Assembly: GCF_045863935.1 (NCBI RefSeq) | Contig: NZ_BTVP01000013.1 | Location: forward strand, 21,589 to 85,588 | Origin: Parvibaculum sp045863935 | GTDB taxonomy: Bacteria; Pseudomonadota; Alphaproteobacteria; Parvibaculales; Parvibaculaceae | DNA length: 64,000 bases | Direction: 5' to 3' | In this document: positions 56,089 through 64,000 of the stretch, piece by piece | Position numbering within the stretch: the stretch's first letter is position 1 | Layout of the letters: every line of letters begins with the position of its first letter | The notes under the pieces: model-generated | What the model was told of the DNA's origin: nothing | Database searches by the model: none | The model's input: the letters and a program-made list of their open reading frames with translations, nothing else | Made by a program: the position numbers and the translations under genes

Positions 56089-56618
56089 TGACCTTCCGGC
56101 GAAACACGCGCGGCGAGAAGCTGCCCGACGTTCTCGTGCCCGGTCTCGATGTCGTCTTCGTCGGCACGGCGCCATCGCGCCGCTCCGCCGCCGTCGGCGC
56201 CTATTATGCCCATCCCGGCAACCGTTTCTGGCCGACGCTGCACGAGACCGGCATCACGCCGCGCCTCTACGAGCCGCATGAATATGCGCAGCTCATCCAT
56301 CTCGGTATCGGCTTCACCGACATGGCGAAGCGCGCCTCCGGCATGGATCACGAAATCGATCCGGCACTCTTCGAGGTGACACGCTTCGTGGAAGAGATGC
56401 GCCGCTGCCGCCCGTGCGCCGTCGCCTTCACATCGAAGAAGGCCGCAAGCGTCTGGATGGGTGTGCCGACCGCCCGCATCCTTTATGGCCACCAGCGCCG
56501 CATCGCGAACTTCCCCGAAGTCTTCGTCCTTTCCTCGCCATCGGGCGCCGGGCGGCGCGCCTGGACCATCGAGCCATGGGCGGAACTGGCACGGTTTCTC
56601 GGGCGGTCGCCGTCCTGA
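56088..56618 (+). CDS. mug: Mismatch-specific uracil/thymine DNA glycosylase
   Basis: This 176-residue DNA repair enzyme of the Mug/TDG branch removes uracil or thymine from G mismatches. The active region VFVGTAPSRRSAAVGAYYAH followed by PGNRFW is recognisable, where E. coli Mug has GINPG (the catalytic Asn is replaced by Thr-Ala here). The DNA-intercalation loop VLSSPSGAGRRAW near the C-terminus is normal. The altered first motif suggests a different base preference. Confidence 0.85.
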   Translation: MTFRRNTRGEKLPDVLVPGLDVVFVGTAPSRRSAAVGAYYAHPGNRFWPTLHETGITPRLYEPHEYAQLIHLGIGFTDMAKRASGMDHEIDPALFEVTRFVEEMRRCRPCAVAFTSKKAASVWMGVPTARILYGHQRRIANFPEVFVLSSPSGAGRRAWTIEPWAELARFLGRSPS

Positions 56619-56654
56619 ACGCCTTCAAGCGAATTCGAAAGTCAGCCATCTGGA

Positions 56655-56679
56655 CCACCCTCCCTCTGTGGGAGGGTGG
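56655..56679. repeat. Perfect 10-bp inverted repeat in an intergenic gap
   Basis: CCACCCTCCC-tctgt-GGGAGGGTGG lies 36 bases after mug. It has no T run. This form occurs as a dispersed hairpin in alphaproteobacterial genomes and may still end the mug transcript. Confidence 0.75.
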
Positions 56680-56808
56680 GGCCGATGAGTAAGGGGATTG
56701 CCCGCCGCGAGGGGTTGATGCACTGGCGCCGCGGCTAGCATCCCCATAGGTTTATCCAGCGGCCGGTTCCGCGCCACCCATGCGTGGTCATTCAGCAAGG
56801 GGAACAAT

Positions 56809-58368
56809 TTGGCTTTCGTCCGCTTCCACTTTCTTCTTGGCCTGTTGTTGCCGCTCGGGCTTGCGGCCTGCGCGGGCGTGCCGATGCGCGAGGCGGGCGA
56901 GCCGAGTGCCGCGCTTGCGGTGCCGCAGGAAACCGGGCTATGGGCCTCGCTCGTCCGGCCGGAGGAGGCGGAGGAGGGGCGTTCCGGTTTCTTCTTTCTC
57001 GAAGGCGGGCCCGATGCCTATCTGACGCGGTTGACCGCCATCGAGGCGGCCGCCCGAACCATCGACATCCAGTACTACATATGGGATTTCGACGGCAGCG
57101 GCCGCGCCGTCAGCGAGGCGCTTCTGCGTGCGGCGGACAGGGGCGTGCGCGTGCGCGCGCTGGTTGACGGTTTCTCCGTCGGCAGCGATGCGACGCCGCT
57201 GCTGCGCATCGCTTCCCATCCGAATGTCGAGGTGCGCATCTACAACGCGTTCCGCACAACATTCCGGCCGGACTATCTGCGCTATGGCGAGCTCGCTCTC
57301 GATTTCTCCCGTCTCAACCAGCGCATGCACAACAAGATACTCGCCATCGACAACACGCTGGCCATCGTCGGGGGCCGCAATGTGAGCGATACCTACTTCG
57401 CCATCGATGAGAAACGGTATTTTCTCGATCGCGATGTCGTCATCGCCGGCCCGCTTGCGAGGGATGTTTCACGGAGCTTCGATGTCTTCTGGAACTCGCC
57501 TTACGCCGTGCCGGTCGGCGCTTTCGCGGAGGAGGAATTGCCGCCTTTCGCCCCTGCGGCCCTCTGGCAGGATGCGCCACCGCTCGACTGGAGCGGCTTT
57601 CCGCTTCCGCGCCGTGTCGAGCCGGAGGAAATGGAGCGGAGCATTGCCCGGCTTCGCGCCCGCCTCGTCTGGGCGTCCGCCATCTTGCTGTTCGCCTCGC
57701 CGGGGCCGGTTTTTGCCGTGCAGGTTCCGCTGCCCGAGCGGGGCATCGAGACGGTCCTTCTCCGGCATATCCGCGAATCCGAAAGGGAAATCGCGATCCA
57801 GATGCCTTATGTAATGCTCACGGAGGAACGCGCAGAGGCTTTCGCCGAGGCGCATCGGCGCGGTGTCTCCATTGTCCTCAACACCAACTCGCTCGCTTCG
57901 CACGAATCCGCCATCGTTCACTACGGATATGCGCGCGACAGGGTCCGTCTCATCAAACGTGGCGTCGCGCTCCATGAGTTGAAGGCGAGACCAGCCACAA
58001 GCACCGCTCTCCGGGGGCTCGGTGTCGAGCCCGAGCAGACGACGCTGCATTCAAAGACCATCGTGTTCGACGGGCGCTATGTGCTCATCGGGTCGTTCAA
58101 CCTCGACCATCGGTCCATCTTCCACAATTCGGAGATCGGCGTCCTGATCGACAGCCCTGAACTTGCCTCGCGCGCTCTGGCCGCGATGCGCGAGGACATG
58201 GCGCCGCGCAACAGCTGGCGTGTCGTGCTGGAGCCGCCGCGCAGGCTTGTCTGGCTCGATGAATCCGCCGAGCCGGCGCGGCGCATTCTGAGTGAACCCG
58301 AGACGGGCCCGCTCTCGCAGATATTCACCTGGCTCGGCTACTTCCTGCCTATCGACGGCCTGATCTAG
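56809..58368 (+). CDS. Phospholipase D family lipoprotein (cardiolipin synthase-like), TTG start
   Basis: This 519-residue protein has two HKD catalytic motifs: MHNKILAIDNTLAIVGGRN (about residue 184) and LHSKTIVFDGRYVLIGSFNL (about 417). A lipobox LAAC places lipidated Cys21 in the outer or inner membrane. The layout resembles E. coli ClsC. Likely reactions are phosphatidyl transfer or phospholipid hydrolysis in the periplasm. The TTG at 56809 is supported by aagggga 7 bases upstream and is the only start that gives the lipobox. It ends 4 bases into the convergent gene. Confidence 0.88.
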   Translation: MAFVRFHFLLGLLLPLGLAACAGVPMREAGEPSAALAVPQETGLWASLVRPEEAEEGRSGFFFLEGGPDAYLTRLTAIEAAARTIDIQYYIWDFDGSGRAVSEALLRAADRGVRVRALVDGFSVGSDATPLLRIASHPNVEVRIYNAFRTTFRPDYLRYGELALDFSRLNQRMHNKILAIDNTLAIVGGRNVSDTYFAIDEKRYFLDRDVVIAGPLARDVSRSFDVFWNSPYAVPVGAFAEEELPPFAPAALWQDAPPLDWSGFPLPRRVEPEEMERSIARLRARLVWASAILLFASPGPVFAVQVPLPERGIETVLLRHIRESEREIAIQMPYVMLTEERAEAFAEAHRRGVSIVLNTNSLASHESAIVHYGYARDRVRLIKRGVALHELKARPATSTALRGLGVEPEQTTLHSKTIVFDGRYVLIGSFNLDHRSIFHNSEIGVLIDSPELASRALAAMREDMAPRNSWRVVLEPPRRLVWLDESAEPARRILSEPETGPLSQIFTWLGYFLPIDGLI

Positions 58369-59135
58369 CTTCTCAGTGCGTCGGTCAGCATTACCACGGC
58401 AATGATAGCGAGAAGGCCGAGCGCGATGCGGCGGTAGAGCGTTTCATGCGTCCTGCCGAAGGCCCAGTGTCCGGCGATATTGCCAAGAAGGAGGGCGGGG
58501 CTCAGCAGCACCGAAAGCAGCAGCGTCTTCGCGATCACGATGCCCGTCGCATAGCCAGCCGCGATGGAGCCGATATCGGTGAAAAAGAAGAACATGAGGA
58601 GCGAGGCGCGGTTGACCGCCGCCTGTGTCGGCCGTGCAAGAAAATAGACCATCACCGGCGGTCCCGGCATCGCTGCGCCGCCGGAGAGAAGTCCCGCAAG
58701 GCCCCCGACACCGAGCACGGCGGGCTTCGGCAGATGTTCCGGCAGGCGTGCCCCTGTGGCCATCAGCGCCACGGTCGAAAGCAGGATCAGCGCGATGCCG
58801 AGCTTGAGCCCGTCGGCCGGCACGACATGCAGTGCATAGATGCCGAAGGGGATCGTCAGGAACGCCGCGGGCACGAGCAGTTTGAGCGAGCGCCAGTCCG
58901 CCTGTTTCCGCGCCCTGGGCACGAGTTGGGACGAGCCGATGAGGTCGAGCATCAACGCCATGGGCACCGCTTCCGCCGGATGCAGCACCAGCGAGAGGAG
59001 CGGCACGACGGCAAGCCCGAAGCCGAACCCTGCAAAGGCCTTCAGCGTGGTCGCGAAAAACACTGCCGCGAAAGCGAGCGCAAGGTCCGGCGCCGGGAGC
59101 AGCGCGTCGGCGAAGGCGGAAACCAGATTGTTCAT
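58365..59135 (-). CDS. TauE/SafE (TSUP) family permease
   Basis: This 256-residue protein has about seven to eight membrane helices with the TSUP pattern: LAAVFFATTLKAFAGFGFGL in the first half and LSGGAAMPGPPVMVYFLARP in the second. Members move sulfite, sulfoacetate or similar anions. The substrate is unknown here. It overlaps the PLD gene by 4 bases at the stop codons. Confidence 0.85.
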   Translation of the reverse strand: MNNLVSAFADALLPAPDLALAFAAVFFATTLKAFAGFGFGLAVVPLLSLVLHPAEAVPMALMLDLIGSSQLVPRARKQADWRSLKLLVPAAFLTIPFGIYALHVVPADGLKLGIALILLSTVALMATGARLPEHLPKPAVLGVGGLAGLLSGGAAMPGPPVMVYFLARPTQAAVNRASLLMFFFFTDIGSIAAGYATGIVIAKTLLLSVLLSPALLLGNIAGHWAFGRTHETLYRRIALGLLAIIAVVMLTDALRS

Positions 59136-59147
59136 GAAGGCTACTCA

Positions 59148-59175
59148 AGAAAACGCGGACCCCGAAGGGTCCGCG
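59148..59175 (-). terminator. Intrinsic terminator after the amidohydrolase gene
   Basis: On the minus strand a 9-bp stem (cgcggaccc / gggtccgcg) with a 4-base loop follows the amidohydrolase stop, and is succeeded by ttttctt. It isolates the TSUP gene. Confidence 0.85.
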
Positions 59176-59203
59176 CGGGGCAAGGTCGTGTTGTGCGTCC
59201 GGG

Positions 59204-60934
59204 TCAGGCGGCGGATGCCGTCTGCACGCCTCGAATGAGCCGCCCCGGCAATTCCCCGGTCGGCTCGTCATTCTCCGCCACGACGACACCGGAAAGCACC
59301 GTCGCGCGGTAGCCCTTCGCGCCCTGCCAGAGGCGGCGGCCGCCAGCCGGCAGGTCGAAGCGCATTTCGGGATGCGTGAAGGTGAGGTTCTGGAAATCGA
59401 TCACGTTCACATCGGCCTTCATGCCGGGTGCGAGCACGCCCCGGTCGTAGAGCCCGTATTGTTCCGCCGTGTCCTTCGTCTGGATGCGGACGATCTCCTC
59501 GATGGAGAGCTTCGGCCCCCGTGTGCGGTCGCGCGCCCAATGTGTCAGCATGAAGGTCGGCGTGCCGCCGTCGCAGATCGCGCCGACATGCGCGCCGCCA
59601 TCGGCAAGGCTCAGCCCCGCCTGCGGGTGGCGCAGCGCCTCTTCGATGGCCGTGCAGTCATTGGTCGAATAGCCGAACAGCGGGAAATAGAGCATCGCCT
59701 GTCCCTCGTTCAGCATCATCGCGTCATAGGCGGCCTCGGCCGGCGTCTTGCCTTCGCGCTTCGCAACGGCGGCAATCGAATCCTCCGGCGCGGGCTCGTA
59801 ATTCTCGCGCTCGCCCATCGGATACATCTTGTGGAAGGACGTGGTGATGAAGGTGCCGAAGGCGCCGAGCTTGTCGATATTCTTTCCGCCGGTGATTTCC
59901 GCGCGGACCTTCGGGTCCTTCAGCTTTTCGATCCGCTCGGCAAAGGGCAGCTTCGAATAGGGCTGGTATTCGGGGAAGCCGATAAAGGGATGCACCGATG
60001 TCTGCCAGCCCATGAGCAGGCCGACCGGCCGACCCGAATGCTGGCCGCGAATATTGGTCACGCCTTCGGCTCGCGCCTCGTCGAGATGGCCGAGCATCTT
60101 TTTATAAAGGTCCGGCGCCTCGTCGATCTGCTGCACCTGGAAGGTGACCATGCGGCCGGTCTCCTTCGCCATCCGCAGCATCCAGTCGAATTCCTTCTCC
60201 ATCTCGCGATGCGTCGCCGCGATCTGGAAGACGCCCGAGCCATGCGCCTTCAGCGCGTCGGCGATGCCGAAGAGCTCGTCGGTCGCGGCCAGCGTGCCGG
60301 GCACGGGGTCGCCCTTCAGCGTGTTGTGCAAATCCGTGCGTGAGGTCGAGAAGCCGAGCGCGCCTGCCTTCATCGCCTCATAGGTGAGGTCGCGCATTTG
60401 CGCGATGTCGTCTGGCGTCGCCGGTTCGTTGTCGATGCCGCGCGCGCCCATCACATAGACGCGCAGCGCGCAATGCGGCATCTGCGTGCCGATATCGGCG
60501 GCGAAGCGGCGCTTGTCCAGCGCGTCGAGAAATTCCGGGAAGCTCTCCCATTCCCACTTGATGCCTTCATGCATCGCCGCGCCCGGAATGTCCTCCACCG
60601 CTTCCATGAGGTCGATCAGTTCGTTCCGCGCTTCCGGTTTCACCGGCGCGAAGCCGACGCCGCAATTGCCCATCACCACCGTCGTCACGCCATGCTGCGA
60701 GGAAGGCGTGAGCCAGGGATCCCAGGTCGCCTGCGCGTCGTAATGCGTGTGGATGTCGACGAAGCCCGGCGTCACCAGCAGCCCCTTCGCGTCGATCTCG
60801 CGGCGGCCCTCACCCTCCACCTTGCCGACCGCGCTGATCTTTCCATCGTCGATCGCGACATCGCCCGCGAAGGTCTTTGCGCCCGTGCCGTCCACAATCA
60901 AACCGCCGCGGATCACGAGATCATGCTCAGCCAT
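59204..60934 (-). CDS. N-acyl-D-amino-acid deacylase-like amidohydrolase
   Basis: This 576-residue amidohydrolase shows the metal site VTPGFVDIHTHYDAQATWDP (residues 53-72, HxH pattern), TVVMGNCGVGFAPVKPE, the lower GHxGRP-type stretch TNIRGQHSGRPVGLL and the C-terminal LADGGAHVGAICDGGTPTF with His and Asp ligands. This matches the D-aminoacylase subgroup, which removes acyl groups from D-amino acids. Many relatives act on other amides. The start at 60934 has agggagaattcgcc upstream. The longer frame is not used. Confidence 0.87.
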   Translation of the reverse strand: MAEHDLVIRGGLIVDGTGAKTFAGDVAIDDGKISAVGKVEGEGRREIDAKGLLVTPGFVDIHTHYDAQATWDPWLTPSSQHGVTTVVMGNCGVGFAPVKPEARNELIDLMEAVEDIPGAAMHEGIKWEWESFPEFLDALDKRRFAADIGTQMPHCALRVYVMGARGIDNEPATPDDIAQMRDLTYEAMKAGALGFSTSRTDLHNTLKGDPVPGTLAATDELFGIADALKAHGSGVFQIAATHREMEKEFDWMLRMAKETGRMVTFQVQQIDEAPDLYKKMLGHLDEARAEGVTNIRGQHSGRPVGLLMGWQTSVHPFIGFPEYQPYSKLPFAERIEKLKDPKVRAEITGGKNIDKLGAFGTFITTSFHKMYPMGERENYEPAPEDSIAAVAKREGKTPAEAAYDAMMLNEGQAMLYFPLFGYSTNDCTAIEEALRHPQAGLSLADGGAHVGAICDGGTPTFMLTHWARDRTRGPKLSIEEIVRIQTKDTAEQYGLYDRGVLAPGMKADVNVIDFQNLTFTHPEMRFDLPAGGRRLWQGAKGYRATVLSGVVVAENDEPTGELPGRLIRGVQTASAA

Positions 60935-61103
60935 GGCGCGAATTCTCCCTGAAATTTCCATCTTTTGCCGCAGTTTGCCCGCCGCCCGGCCCAAGGGCAA
61001 GGCGGACCCCCGGCCACACAGCGAAGTGAAGGCTGACAGGGCTTTTCGGCGGGCGTAATCTCCCTCACATCAGGGACAAGCGCTCGAACAAGGAGGCCAG
61101 CCG

Positions 61104-61751
61104 ATGTTCAATCTCCGCCGCAAGACGCAGATGCCGTCGCCCGACGAGGCGCTGCCCGGCCGCGATTTCGAGATCCCGACCGCCGCCCGCCACTTCGTCA
61201 ATGGCGCGACGCTCAAGGGGCCTTATCCCGCGGGCAGCGAGATCGCGCTTTTTGGGCTTGGCTGTTTCTGGGGCGCGGAGCGGAAGTTCTGGGAACTCCC
61301 CGGCGTCCTCGTCACCGCGGTCGGCTATGCCGCCGGCCTCACGCCCAACCCGACTTACGAGGAAGTCTGCTCCGGCCTCACCGGGCACAACGAGGTCGTG
61401 CGCGTCGTCTACGATCCGAAGCAGGTCAGCTACGAGACGCTGCTGAAAACCTTCTGGGAATCCCACAATCCCACGCAGGGCATGCGCCAGGGCAACGATA
61501 CCGGCACGCAATACCGCTCCGGCATCTATGTGACGAGCGAGAGCCAGCGCGCCGCCGCCGAAGCCTCCAAAGCCGCCTATGAAGCCGAGCTTCGCAAACA
61601 GGGCTACGACGCCATCACCACGGAAATTCTCGACGCGCCGGAATTCTATTTCGCCGAGGACTACCACCAGCAATATCTGGCGAAAAACCCGAACGGCTAT
61701 TGCGGCCTCGGCGGCACCGGCGTCTCCTGTCCGGTGGGCCTTTCCGTTTAA
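61104..61751 (+). CDS. msrA: Peptide-methionine (S)-S-oxide reductase MsrA
   Basis: This 215-residue repair enzyme reduces methionine-S-sulfoxide. The catalytic motif FGLGCFWGAERKFW (Cys54) is exact. HNEVVRVVYDPKQVSYETLL, GTQYRSGIYV and the C-terminal GYCGLGGTGVSCP provide the recycling cysteines. No signal peptide, so it is cytosolic. A terminator follows. Confidence 0.95.
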   Translation: MFNLRRKTQMPSPDEALPGRDFEIPTAARHFVNGATLKGPYPAGSEIALFGLGCFWGAERKFWELPGVLVTAVGYAAGLTPNPTYEEVCSGLTGHNEVVRVVYDPKQVSYETLLKTFWESHNPTQGMRQGNDTGTQYRSGIYVTSESQRAAAEASKAAYEAELRKQGYDAITTEILDAPEFYFAEDYHQQYLAKNPNGYCGLGGTGVSCPVGLSV

Positions 61752-61754
61752 ACA

Positions 61755-61785
61755 AAAACCCGCGTCCGGAGACGCGGGTTTTTCC
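61755..61785. terminator. Terminator between msrA and rpoH
   Basis: A 12-bp stem (aaaacccgcgtc / gacgcgggtttt) with a CGGA loop, an A run on the left and a T run on the right serves both convergent genes. Confidence 0.92.
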
Positions 61786-61805
61786 GTTCGGCGCCGGTCG
61801 CGCGG

Positions 61806-62747
61806 TCAGAAATCCGCCAGCGCGTCCCGTCTTGCATCCGCCTGGTCGCGCATGGCGTTCTTCATCGCCTTTTGCAGCTTCTCGAAGGCGCGCACCTCGA
61901 TCTGGCGCACGCGCTCGCGGCTGATGCCATATTCCTGGGAGAGGTCTTCCAGCGTCGCCGGCTCGTCCTTCAGCCTGCGCTCCGTCAGAATGTGCATCTC
62001 GCGCTCGTTCAGACTTTCCATGGCGGCCGCCAGCATTTCGCGGCGCAGCTCCATCTCTTCGGCCTCGCCGAGCGTCGCTTCCTGGTCGGCCGTGTCGTCC
62101 ACCAGCCAGTCCTGCCACTCGCCGCTTTCCGAATCCTGCCGCAGCGGCGCGTTCAGCGAATTGTCCGGGCCCGACATGCGCCGGTTCATCGAGATCACTT
62201 CGTCCTCGGTCACGCCGAGGCGCTCGGAAATCTCCGCCACCTGTTCGGGGCGCAAATCGCCTTCTTCGATCGCCTGGATCTGGCCCTTCACCTTGCGCAG
62301 GTTGAAGAAGAGCTTCTTCTGCGCCGCCGTGGTGCCCATCTTCACCAGCGACCAGGAGCGCAGGATATATTCCTGGATCGAGGCGCGGATCCACCACATC
62401 GCATAGGTCGCAAGCCGGAAGCCCTTTTCCGGCTCGAAGCGCTTCACGGCCTGCATCAGGCCCACATTGCCTTCCGAGATCACCTCGCCGATGGGCAGCC
62501 CGTAGCCGCGATAGCCCATGGCGATCTTCGCCACGAGGCGCAGATGGCTCGTCACAAGCTGGTGCGCGGCTTCGGTGTCCTCATGTTCCTTCCAGCGCTT
62601 GGCCAGCATGTATTCCTGCTGCGGCTCCAGCATGGGGAACTTGCGGATTTCCTGCAGGTAGCGCGACAGCGACCCTTCCGGGTTCGGCGCGGGCGCCAGC
62701 TTCGCCACGGCTGTTTTCGCGGCAGGCTTTGCTTTCGTCTCGGCCAT
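61806..62747 (-). CDS. rpoH: RNA polymerase sigma factor RpoH (sigma32)
   Basis: This 313-residue heat-shock sigma factor has region 1/2 SLSRYLQEIRKFPMLEPQQE, region 2.4 KGFRLATYAMWWIRASIQEY, the RpoH box QKKLFFNLRK that separates it from RpoD, and the region 4 HTH YGISRERVRQIEVRAFEKLQ. FtsH (30.4 kb), which degrades sigma32 in E. coli, is in the same window. The start at 62747 is preceded by ggggg 9 bases upstream. A second in-frame ATG at 62759 is possible. Confidence 0.95.
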   Translation of the reverse strand: MAETKAKPAAKTAVAKLAPAPNPEGSLSRYLQEIRKFPMLEPQQEYMLAKRWKEHEDTEAAHQLVTSHLRLVAKIAMGYRGYGLPIGEVISEGNVGLMQAVKRFEPEKGFRLATYAMWWIRASIQEYILRSWSLVKMGTTAAQKKLFFNLRKVKGQIQAIEEGDLRPEQVAEISERLGVTEDEVISMNRRMSGPDNSLNAPLRQDSESGEWQDWLVDDTADQEATLGEAEEMELRREMLAAAMESLNEREMHILTERRLKDEPATLEDLSQEYGISRERVRQIEVRAFEKLQKAMKNAMRDQADARRDALADF

Positions 62748-63097
62748 CTTGGCCCCCATTTCCGGCCCGGCCCTGCCCGAAGGCAGGCGGCCCTGTTCAA
62801 TCTCTCGTATCCGGCACCCCGGCATAGACCCGGAACACCCCACGGGGGATATCCCGGCCAAATACCCGAGCAACTTTCTCAGTCTATCCAATACCCGAAC
62901 GCAGGCGGAATCATGACAGTTCCGCTTGTCCTTGCGGCGCAAAATGTCGCGGGAAGAGCCTTCGGCCCCCCGAGCCGGCGATTTTCCATATAGGCGCGGG
63001 AAGGCGGCAGTTAAAGGGCGGGGGCGGGGAGGGGGCTTCCGCTCGCGACAAGGTGAAAAAATATTAGAATAATTCCAATAAGAGGGCAAGAGCTTCG
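62748..63097. other. Region upstream of rpoH
   Basis: This 350-base stretch has no recognisable gene, although the rpoH frame stays open through it. A hairpin ggccctgcc-cgaa-ggcaggcggcc (62768-62792) lies just before the rpoH RBS and could affect translation. At 63063-63079 an imperfect AT-rich palindrome (attagaataattccaat) lies after tumA. On the minus strand it is followed by T bases and may be a weak terminator. Confidence 0.5.
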
Positions 63098-63484
63098 TCA
63101 TGCCGCCTTGTCGAGCGGCAGGTCGAGCGCCACCCGGTCGTACAGCACCTCCGGCACGACGCGCCGCCCCTCCGCCTTGTTCAGGCGGACGAAGCCATAT
63201 TGCGCGAGCGTCTGGAGCGTGCGCGAGAGATTGCTCTCCGCCCGCCCCGAAAGCCCGGCGAGTTCCTTGAGCGACTGCGGTTCGTCCCGCCGGATCGTCT
63301 CCAGCAGCGCCTGGTTCTTCGTGGAGAGCACCTGCGCAAGGGATTCAAGCGAGGTGAACCAGACCTTCGGATCGGAAGGAGAGGGCTTCAACTCACCGCG
63401 CGCAACGGCCAGCGTCCGCGCGCGCATCTCGGCCCGCGAGGCAATGCCGATCCTCAATATCCGTTCGGCTTTGCGCTTCTTCAT
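63098..63484 (-). CDS. TumA-like antitoxin, winged-HTH DNA-binding protein
   Basis: This 128-residue protein resembles the HVO_A0114/TumA group of small winged-helix DNA-binding proteins. The HTH is around residues 68-108 (DEPQSLKELAGLSGRAESNL, then SRTLQTLAQYGFVRLNKAEG). It is encoded directly after the TumE-like gene with a 4-base overlap. The expected role is toxin neutralisation and autoregulation. Confidence 0.75.
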   Translation of the reverse strand: MKKRKAERILRIGIASRAEMRARTLAVARGELKPSPSDPKVWFTSLESLAQVLSTKNQALLETIRRDEPQSLKELAGLSGRAESNLSRTLQTLAQYGFVRLNKAEGRRVVPEVLYDRVALDLPLDKAA

Positions 63485-63864
63485 GCGATGCCTTCCTTCC
63501 TCAGATGTGCCTCGACTGCCGCCCAGAAATCCTCAAGCAGTGTCTCCGCGCTCGAATAGGCATAAGGCGTCACCTTTTCGCCCTCATGCCTGTGGTCGTT
63601 CCGCGTCTCCCGCTTCCGCGATGGCGGCCTGCCTGTCGTCACGGAATGCGCGTTGTCGAAGCCGACCACGCGCTCGCGTCCCGGCGTAAAGAGGCACAGG
63701 CTGTAATCGATGCCGAAGGGCTTCGCCTCCGTCGGCGGCACCTTCGTTGCCTCGATCTTCACGCTGAACCCGCCACCCACTTCCATGACAGTGCCATCGA
63801 GATCGAGCAGACGATCTAACGTATGATCCGCTAATAAATTATGATCTGGTGATAGTTTTGTCAA
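63481..63864 (-). CDS. TumE-like toxin (DUF6516)
   Basis: This 127-residue protein matches the DUF6516/TumE toxin family. Typical segments are GFSVKIEATKVPPTEAKPFG, IDYSLCLFTPGRERVVGFDN (residues 53-72) and the C-terminal helix TLLEDFWAAVEAHLRKEG. The start is a TTG at 63864, backed by aggag 7 bases upstream. It overlaps the antitoxin gene by 4 bases. The mode of toxicity is not visible. The sequence right of it (63865-64000) is AT-richer and has no gene I can support. Confidence 0.75.
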   Translation of the reverse strand: MTKLSPDHNLLADHTLDRLLDLDGTVMEVGGGFSVKIEATKVPPTEAKPFGIDYSLCLFTPGRERVVGFDNAHSVTTGRPPSRKRETRNDHRHEGEKVTPYAYSSAETLLEDFWAAVEAHLRKEGIA

Positions 63865-64000
63865 GAAAGCGCTCCTGCATATGGCGCGCAGGTTTACTGG
63901 CTAAACATGTCTCTCAGTATAGCTAGAGCGTTTTGTCGCGGCATTTTTGACCTGCGCCCCAAGTTTCATCCAGTCGGAAGTAGAGTCTCATGACCATTTG

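Noticed and set aside
63834..63864. TTGACA with a downstream TAATTT as a promoter inside the tumE start
   Set aside because: The same TTG is better explained as the start codon because aggag lies 7 bases upstream. A promoter there would separate the RBS from its gene.

Overview
The window reads as a chromosome segment of a high-GC alphaproteobacterium of the order Hyphomicrobiales (Rhizobiales). It is most likely a member of the Parvibaculum / Rhodobiaceae group. The evidence is a DUF1465 (RcdA-type) gene, a cysteine-free ribosomal protein L31, zapA followed by a 6S RNA and a 5-formyltetrahydrofolate cyclo-ligase, the ruvCAB-ybgC-tolQRAB-pal-cpoB-tilS-ftsH order, and a CYP153-type alkane hydroxylase beside a Sul-like folP. 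The genus is an inference from gene content, not a measured result. Almost all sequence is coding. One run of 10 N (12209-12218) marks a scaffold gap inside pgk.

Layout from left to right. 0.1-3.2 kb: rcdA, rpmE and an ABC exporter. 3.2-7 kb: a paraoxonase-like secreted lactonase, then a MotA/ExbB-type channel with an OmpA-domain partner, a small OmpA-like protein and the broken remnant of a second copy. 7-15.7 kb (minus strand): a central carbon series tkt-gap-pgk-fba, then thiE, a Sel1-repeat protein, efp and suhB. 16-20.5 kb: the division gene zapA, 6S RNA, fau, ymdB, a glycosyltransferase and yebC. 20.5-32.3 kb: ruvCAB, ybgC, the complete Tol-Pal envelope machine, cpoB, tilS and ftsH. 32.4-37.2 kb: an alkane-oxidation cassette (2Fe-2S ferredoxin, CYP153, divergent TetR regulator) placed between ftsH and folP-glmM. 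37.2-42.4 kb: small accessory genes, thiD, a MocR regulator divergent from phzF, and a DMT exporter. 42.5-45.4 kb: serC-serA. 45.5-52.6 kb: a conserved unknown, PAS, pentapeptide, OsmC, pirin, purA, two MAPEG proteins and a nitronate monooxygenase. 52.6-54.7 kb: TPP riboswitch and thiC. 54.7-56.6 kb: a low-GC gene with a GIY-YIG-like domain, a VOC protein and a mug-type DNA glycosylase. 56.8-61.8 kb: a phospholipase D family lipoprotein, a TSUP permease, an amidohydrolase and msrA. 61.8-63.9 kb: rpoH and a TumE/TumA-type toxin-antitoxin pair.

Most genes are housekeeping. The points most worth a second look are these: the folP product, which resembles the acquired sulfonamide-insensitive Sul enzymes and lies directly upstream of glmM; the tandem 22-bp-spaced operators between CYP153 and its TetR regulator; the low-GC two-domain gene at 54.7 kb; the paraoxonase-like enzyme with a full set of calcium ligands; the OmpA gene remnant; and the TumE/TumA pair at the right edge.
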